DNA of 9,686 bases, taken from positions 1-9,686 of the forward strand of contig JAUWLH010000045.1 of assembly GCA_030613835.1 (NCBI GenBank), in the 5' to 3' direction. Position 1 is the stretch's first letter. Every line of letters starts with the position of its first letter. This stretch comes from Candidatus Bathyarchaeota archaeon. GTDB lineage: Archaea > Thermoproteota > Bathyarchaeia > TCS64. The translations under genes were made by a program, and so were the position numbers. Shown here one piece after another: positions 6,547-9,686 of the stretch. Under the pieces are notes generated by a model, which saw only the letters and a list, made by a program, of their open reading frames with translations, ran no database searches and had not been told where the DNA came from.

Positions 6547-7095
6547 CTAGTTCACCGAGATATCCGGCGGGTTCTCTATCTTCTCCTCAAACTCAAGGTA
6601 GGCCAGCTTGGATGCGCCGGCATATCCCGTTAGTAGGCTGCTGGGGATGGTTTCCTGCATCGTGTTGTACTCCTGGACCACGTTGTTGAATGTGTACCTG
6701 TGACGCGCGATCTCGTCCTCCACGTCAACGATTGCCTTCATGAGGTTCTGGACGCCCTCTGACGCCCTGAGGTCGGGGTACGCCTCGGCCACCGCCAGAA
6801 GGCTCCCCGTAATAGTCCTTGTCTCAGTCTCCAAGTCACCCAGGTTCTCGGCAGTATCGATGCCCGCCCTGAGCTTGGCAATGGACTCGAATAGGCCCCT
6901 CTCGTGTTTCACATAACCCTTGACCGCCCCGAGGAGCTGCTCGATCATGTCAAGCCGCTTCTTCATTGCCACCTTGATCTGCCCCATGGTTGCATCAGCT
7001 GCATTCCTGTATTTCTTGAAATCGTTGTAGATGTTCACGGATGAATAGCCGATGGCGACCAGCACCCCAATTATTACGTACACATAAGCCTGCAT
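6547..7095 (-). CDS. lemA: LemA family membrane protein
   Basis: This is a 182-residue LemA protein. One N-terminal membrane helix (residues 4-20, YVYVIIGVLVAIGYSSV) is followed by the family's alpha-helical bundle. Diagnostic segments are NIYNDFKKYRNAADATMGQI, KKRLDMIEQLLGAVKGYVKHE (family: RRxDLIPNLVxxVKGYxxHE), AEAYPDLRASEGVQNLMKAI, and EDEIARHRYTFNNVVQEYN. The usual PNL is replaced here by EQL. LemA proteins are membrane-anchored helical bundles of unknown biochemical role. The gene stops exactly where the DUF2207 gene starts, the usual lemA-DUF2207 pairing. It lies 39 bases downstream of the M23 gene; a TATA-like box in that gap suggests it also has its own promoter. The stop is TAG. Confidence 0.92.
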   Translation of the reverse strand: MQAYVYVIIGVLVAIGYSSVNIYNDFKKYRNAADATMGQIKVAMKKRLDMIEQLLGAVKGYVKHERGLFESIAKLRAGIDTAENLGDLETETRTITGSLLAVAEAYPDLRASEGVQNLMKAIVDVEDEIARHRYTFNNVVQEYNTMQETIPSSLLTGYAGASKLAYLEFEEKIENPPDISVN

Positions 7096-7126
7096 AATCT
7101 TCCCTGATCCTAGTCTTACAGTGGTG

Positions 7127-7134
7127 ATTAAAAA
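7127..7134 (-). promoter_or_regulatory. TATA-like box for lemA
   Basis: TTTTTAAT on the minus strand, directly after the M23 stop, is centred about 35 bases before the lemA ATG at 7095. This matches the short-leader spacing of other genes here. The T-run could also serve as a terminator for the M23 gene. Confidence 0.4.
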
Positions 7135-8082
7135 CTAGACGTTCAGCCGCACCTCAAGCCACTCTCCGACCTCAACATCAAGGCCCCCCAGCCTCACTGG
7201 CATGACCTTGATCAGCGTCTCCTTCCTCGGCTGGAGTGTGAGGGAGAGACCTAGGATCTGCCTGTCTTTGACTGAGAAGGTAAAGCCCTTGCAATTTGCC
7301 CTGCATGAACTTTTGAAGACCTGGGTGATGTCCGCTATATCCTGACCAAGAAGCCTAATGGTCCCAACTGAAGGAGGGGCATAGAGATGTGCGCCAATCC
7401 AGCCATAATAGGGGACCCCACCATCAAGAAAGGCGGGTTTTCCCCCAGCCTCACCGACTAGACCGATTGAACTCTTGTTGAGCCTGATGAATGCGAACTC
7501 CTGTTGTACGTGTACAACCTCGCCGTTTATAGACTCAACAGGTTTGCCTACTGTGTTCCCGATCCTGCTGAGATTGAATCCCCCTCTCGCCCTTATGGGG
7601 TCAGCTGGCTTCCTTATCTCTGCGTGGAGGTGCGGCGATGTGCCCCACCCATAGTAACCGGACCTCAACGTGGTTCCTATCACGTCACCCTTCCTGACGT
7701 TGTCACCCACCTCAACGAGGGGATCAGCGTGAAGCAGTTTTGTCACAGTATCAGTGTTGTCCCTATTCCTGATGACTATAACTGAGTCATGATCCGTGGC
7801 CTCGAACCCGCGACCGCTGGGAGCTTTGACATCCCTTGCCATGATCACTTCGCCATCTACAGGGCTGTAAGCCTCCCCGCCAAATCCATCGCCCGGGAAT
7901 AAGTCAACCCCCGAGTTCAGTTTGTGGGATGGGTAGGGGCTGTTGAAGAACGCGTACCTTCCCATCTCTGGGCAATGTAGCTGGACGCCCTCTGCCTCGG
8001 CGACGGGGATCATCCTTGTCAACGTGAACAGATACACGGGTACGCTATCCCTGAAAATTGTTTCGGGGAAGATGTAACGCAT
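7135..8082 (-). CDS. M23-family metallopeptidase-like protein
   Basis: This 315-residue protein has an M23 (LytM/lysostaphin-type) fold at about residues 45-165. Visible are SHKLNSGVDLFP (D60), AYSPVDGEV (72-79), the LLHAD histidine H118, GDNVRKGDVIG (126-136), and the zinc-binding GTSPHLHAE with H151 and H153. In canonical M23 enzymes the first zinc ligand is a His four residues before the Asp; here that place is N56, while H53 lies seven before D60, so metal binding may be shifted or lost. Residues 185-315 form a beta-rich C-terminal region with C260 and C264 that I do not recognise. No clear signal peptide is seen, though the first 30 residues are moderately hydrophobic. M23 enzymes cleave glycine-containing peptides in murein; most archaea lack murein, so the substrate is open. 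It precedes lemA and DUF2207 on the same strand. The ATG at 8082 is the natural start. Confidence 0.85.
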   Translation of the reverse strand: MRYIFPETIFRDSVPVYLFTLTRMIPVAEAEGVQLHCPEMGRYAFFNSPYPSHKLNSGVDLFPGDGFGGEAYSPVDGEVIMARDVKAPSGRGFEATDHDSVIVIRNRDNTDTVTKLLHADPLVEVGDNVRKGDVIGTTLRSGYYGWGTSPHLHAEIRKPADPIRARGGFNLSRIGNTVGKPVESINGEVVHVQQEFAFIRLNKSSIGLVGEAGGKPAFLDGGVPYYGWIGAHLYAPPSVGTIRLLGQDIADITQVFKSSCRANCKGFTFSVKDRQILGLSLTLQPRKETLIKVMPVRLGGLDVEVGEWLEVRLNV

Positions 8083-8088
8083 TTAAGT
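8081..8088 (+). promoter_or_regulatory. TATA-like element between the divergent M23 and orphan genes
   Basis: ATTTAAGT is centred about 34 bases before the ATG at 8119, the short-leader spacing seen elsewhere. It overlaps the M23 start codon. On the other strand a weaker CATTAAGA near 8113-8120 lies at a similar distance from the M23 start, so the 36-base gap may hold two interlocked promoters. Composition-based only. Confidence 0.35.
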
Positions 8089-8118
8089 GGATGAATAGCT
8101 ATTGTGTGTTGAGTCTTA

Positions 8119-8412
8119 ATGGAACCAGCTCTTAGGGGAATATTGGAAAAGGTCATCGACGATGAGCTAACTGACGACAAACTGGAAAGCAACTATCGAG
8201 TCTTCTCGAACTTCAAGAACAGGGGCCTCATTGACAGCGTCCGCAGCGCCATGTTCGGCAGGATATACACGAGGACCTACAACGCGTGGCTGGACTATAA
8301 GTCAAACGACGAGACCCCAGTGAGCCAGTCTGAGGCAGCTGAGTTCGGCAGGATCTTCGAGATCAGGGCTATGGAGATTAAGAGCAGGATAATGGAATCC
8401 GCTAGTTTTTAG
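8119..8412 (+). CDS. Hypothetical small helical protein with duplicated FGRI motif
   Basis: This is a 97-residue soluble protein that I do not recognise. It is predicted mostly helical and rich in charged residues, with no membrane segment, cysteine cluster or signal. Two similar pieces, AMFGRIYTR (residues 44-52) and AEFGRIFEIR (74-83), lie 30 residues apart and may reflect a duplicated helical hairpin. The ATG at 8119 is supported by a TATA-like element about 34 bases upstream. It is divergent from the M23 gene, with only 36 bases between their starts, and its 3' end overlaps the end of the opposing 76-residue gene by 11 bases. Function unknown. Confidence 0.65.
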   Translation: MEPALRGILEKVIDDELTDDKLESNYRVFSNFKNRGLIDSVRSAMFGRIYTRTYNAWLDYKSNDETPVSQSEAAEFGRIFEIRAMEIKSRIMESASF

Positions 8413-8632
8413 ATTTCTCTACGAACCTCTCAAGTTCGCTGAACCTGAACTCATCGTCATGCAAAAGTTGGTAATCATAAGGGGTTCCCTTCCCGAGGAT
8501 AACAGTCAGCCTATCCATGCCGTCGGGCTGGTAGCTCATTAGAACCTTGATGGTCAGCCGTGAGAAGCCCTGGGCCCTCATGTACCTGTATACGCCCACC
8601 CGTTCCCGGGGCGTCAGATCGCTGGGCCTCAA
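8402..8632 (-). CDS. Hypothetical 76-residue protein, TTG start
   Basis: This is a soluble, basic-then-acidic 76-residue protein that I do not recognise. Its N-terminal third (LTPRERVGVYRYMRAQGFSR followed by LTIKVLMSY) could form a short helix-turn-helix-like pair; the C-terminal part (DDEFRFSELERFVEKSK) is an acidic helix. The start is TTG at 8632, one base after the stop of the upstream coiled-coil gene, with GAGGAG from that gene's last codons placed as a Shine-Dalgarno site. The pair is therefore likely translationally coupled and may form a complex. The 3' end overlaps the opposing orphan gene by 11 bases. The stop is TAG. Confidence 0.6.
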   Translation of the reverse strand: MRPSDLTPRERVGVYRYMRAQGFSRLTIKVLMSYQPDGMDRLTVILGKGTPYDYQLLHDDEFRFSELERFVEKSKN

Positions 8633-8633
8633 A

Positions 8634-8774
8634 CTACTCCTCTGGCTCCTCAGACTTTATGTTGACCTCAAACTCCTTGATCTTTTTCTCAATCTCAGCT
8701 TGCTTTTCGGTGAGGGCCTCCAGCCTTCTAAGCAGCTCCATGAGTTTTTCGTCCTGTGAAGCCAAAGTTATCAT
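8634..8774 (-). CDS. Small 46-residue coiled-coil protein
   Basis: This short gene encodes MITLASQDEKLMELLRRLEA followed by a charged helix and an acidic tail (SEEPEE). Residues 7-38 show heptad-like hydrophobic spacing (L11, L14, L15, L18, L21, I28, I32, F35), indicating one amphipathic, probably dimerising coiled coil. It has no membrane segment and no recognised family. A TATA-like box centred about 24 bases upstream supports leaderless start at ATG 8774. The stop TAG is one base before the TTG of the next gene, and its last codons (CCAGAGGAG) provide that gene's ribosome-binding site. Codon use and the promoter, start and coupling pattern make it likely to be real despite its size. Confidence 0.6.
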   Translation of the reverse strand: MITLASQDEKLMELLRRLEALTEKQAEIEKKIKEFEVNIKSEEPEE

Positions 8775-8793
8775 TTAGAAGAAGGGAAGAGTG

Positions 8794-8801
8794 ATTAAAA
8801 A
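8794..8801 (-). promoter_or_regulatory. TATA-like box of the coiled-coil / 76-residue gene pair
   Basis: TTTTTAAT on the minus strand is centred about 24 bases before the ATG at 8774, leaderless spacing. It lies in the 45-base gap after the hydrolase-like gene. Confidence 0.45.
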
Positions 8802-8819
8802 GGAAATTGAGGAAGCCCG

Positions 8820-9290
8820 CTACTCCTCGGGCTGTTTGACTAGGAACAGGCAGTGCTCATCGTCCTTGGTCAGTATCTTCGGGATCTGGACATCTATGTC
8901 GGGGCGGTATGTCTGCCAGAACGCATGATGGAAGTACTGGCAGTAGAGCAGACCTACGTCGTTACATCCCCTCTCACGCCAGATGCGCTCATGGGTGCAC
9001 AGGTGTGTGTAGCTCCTCAGGAAGTTGTCAGTGTACTCGACCCTGTCCTTCTCTGTCTCGGGGTGGCCCGGCAGGTCGTAGTGGTCGAAGAGGCTCCTCA
9101 TGTTGATGGGTCTACCCTCCTCCTCGTGGCGTTTCCTGAGGCGCTCACCCCTTATCTTGCCGTAGTTCTGGATTGCCCTGATAAGAGCCTTCTTTCCTTC
9201 CTCACCGAAGCTGTCCACCATCTCGCGTGCCATCGTGCTGTACATGAGGGCCCAGAGATCGGCGAACTCTGCGATATCGTCTTGTGCCAT
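8820..9290 (-). CDS. L-2-amino-thiazoline-4-carboxylate hydrolase-like protein
   Basis: This 156-residue soluble protein resembles the L-2-amino-thiazoline-4-carboxylic acid hydrolase (ATC hydrolase) family. Supporting segments are MVDSFGEEGKKALIRAIQNY followed by GKIRGERLR (residues 23-51), a central CTHERIWRERGCNDVGLLYC (98-117, three cysteines), the YRPDIDVQIPKIL segment, and DDEHCLFLV near the end. In Pseudomonas, ATC hydrolase opens the thiazoline ring on the way to L-cysteine; many family members have other, unknown substrates, so only the family is claimed. The open frame extends up to 9455, but the extra 55 codons overlap the divergent promoter region. I take ATG 9290, where family similarity begins and where a TATA-like box lies about 35 bases upstream. 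It is divergent from an MFS transporter. Confidence 0.75.
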   Translation of the reverse strand: MAQDDIAEFADLWALMYSTMAREMVDSFGEEGKKALIRAIQNYGKIRGERLRKRHEEEGRPINMRSLFDHYDLPGHPETEKDRVEYTDNFLRSYTHLCTHERIWRERGCNDVGLLYCQYFHHAFWQTYRPDIDVQIPKILTKDDEHCLFLVKQPEE

Positions 9291-9321
9291 GATAGTATCC
9301 CGTGAAATTCTGAACGTTGGA

Positions 9322-9329
9322 CATATAAC
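9322..9329 (-). promoter_or_regulatory. TATA-like box of the hydrolase-like gene
   Basis: GTTATATG on the minus strand is centred about 35 bases before the ATG at 9290. It supports 9290 over the upstream start at 9455. Confidence 0.5.
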
Positions 9330-9348
9330 ATCATGGTCAAAAAAAGAC

Positions 9349-9360
9349 CTGCATCCGCAG
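9349..9360. promoter_or_regulatory. Short inverted repeat between divergent genes
   Basis: CTGCATCCGCAG has 4-base arms (CTGC/GCAG) and lies midway between the two divergent TATA-like boxes. It could be an operator, but four-base arms are also common by chance. Confidence 0.2.
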
Positions 9361-9378
9361 CACTGTTTTTCAGGTACA

Positions 9379-9387
9379 GTTAAAAGA
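9379..9387 (+). promoter_or_regulatory. TATA-like box of the rightmost MFS gene
   Basis: GTTAAAAGA is centred about 37 bases before the ATG at 9420, the short-leader spacing. Confidence 0.45.
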
Positions 9388-9419
9388 GGGACGCTCGTCA
9401 AACGGGTTACCGATGCACC

Positions 9420-9686
9420 ATGTCCATTATAGAGAGGATTCGCAGAGACAAACATTTACTGTACCTGTCCATAGCGACAGCTCTGCGTGGTATGCGTGAT
9501 AACCTCAGGTACGTTATCTGGCAGCCTTTCGCATTGAGTCTGGGGATCCCCATTCGAGATATAGGCGCACTTGAGAGCCTCATGGACCTCGCCAAGATAA
9601 TCATCCAGCCAGTCCTCGGAGCTGCATCTGATGTCTATGGCAGGAAAAAGTTCCTCATAGCTAGGGAACTGACTGTGTTGGCTGCT
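9420..9686 (+). CDS. Major facilitator superfamily transporter, N-terminal part (3' truncated)
   Basis: The 89 visible residues begin MSIIERIRRDKHLLYLSIAT and cover the first two to three membrane helices. The helix 2-3 loop motif A is present as GAASDVYGRKKF (about residues 68-79), the mark of MFS carriers. The helix-1 loop RDNLRYVIWQPFALSLGI is typical of archaeal MFS proteins. The gene runs off the window. It is divergent from the hydrolase-like gene with 129 bases between starts, each with its own TATA-like box, so substrate import or export may be linked to that enzyme; this is inference. It is clearly distinct from the MFS gene at 1608-2798. Confidence 0.85.
   Translation, partial: MSIIERIRRDKHLLYLSIATALRGMRDNLRYVIWQPFALSLGIPIRDIGALESLMDLAKIIIQPVLGAASDVYGRKKFLIARELTVLAA

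Noticed and set aside
8853..9305. Plus-strand frame opposite the hydrolase-like gene
   Set aside because: Shadow of the minus-strand gene; no start signal or domain.
9291..9455. N-terminal extension of the hydrolase-like protein up to the ATG at 9455
   Set aside because: The extra residues do not resemble the family, cover two divergent TATA-like boxes and overlap the start of the neighbouring MFS gene.

Overview
The window reads as a compact, gene-dense stretch of an archaeal chromosome. Several genes have a TATA-like box about 24-27 bases before the start codon (leaderless pattern) or about 34-38 bases before it (very short leader). The families present (DUF3795, an archaeal-type winged helix, LemA with DUF2207, an archaeal-type M23 peptidase) fit a Euryarchaeota/Thermoplasmatota-like organism, but the exact lineage is an inference. 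Twelve of the fourteen stop codons present are TAG, so this organism is very unlikely to read TAG as pyrrolysine.

Left part (1-3066). The window opens in the 3' end of a molybdopterin formate dehydrogenase alpha subunit. It converges on a five-repeat TPR protein. A divergent cysteine-rich DUF3795 protein follows, then about 160 bases that are open in one frame but have no start codon, then a minus-strand major facilitator transporter (MFS) and a small, possibly ribbon-helix-helix (RHH), protein upstream of it.

Central part (3067-8082). This looks like a cell-envelope or cell-shape neighbourhood. On the plus strand are a long bactofilin-like beta-solenoid, built on a strict 17-residue repeat, and a winged-helix regulator that directly follows it. 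Converging from the minus strand are an M23 peptidase, a LemA membrane protein and a DUF2207 membrane protein with a glycine-rich tail. Bactofilins are known to sit near M23 peptidases in bacteria. Finding a similar pairing in an archaeon, with LemA/DUF2207 alongside, is the most interesting feature here.

Right part (8083-9686). It holds a small orphan helical protein on the plus strand. A minus-strand pair follows: a 46-residue coiled-coil protein and a TTG-started 76-residue protein one base behind it. Next is an L-2-amino-thiazoline-4-carboxylate hydrolase-like protein, divergent from a second MFS transporter that runs off the end. No tRNA, rRNA, CRISPR array or insertion sequence was seen.
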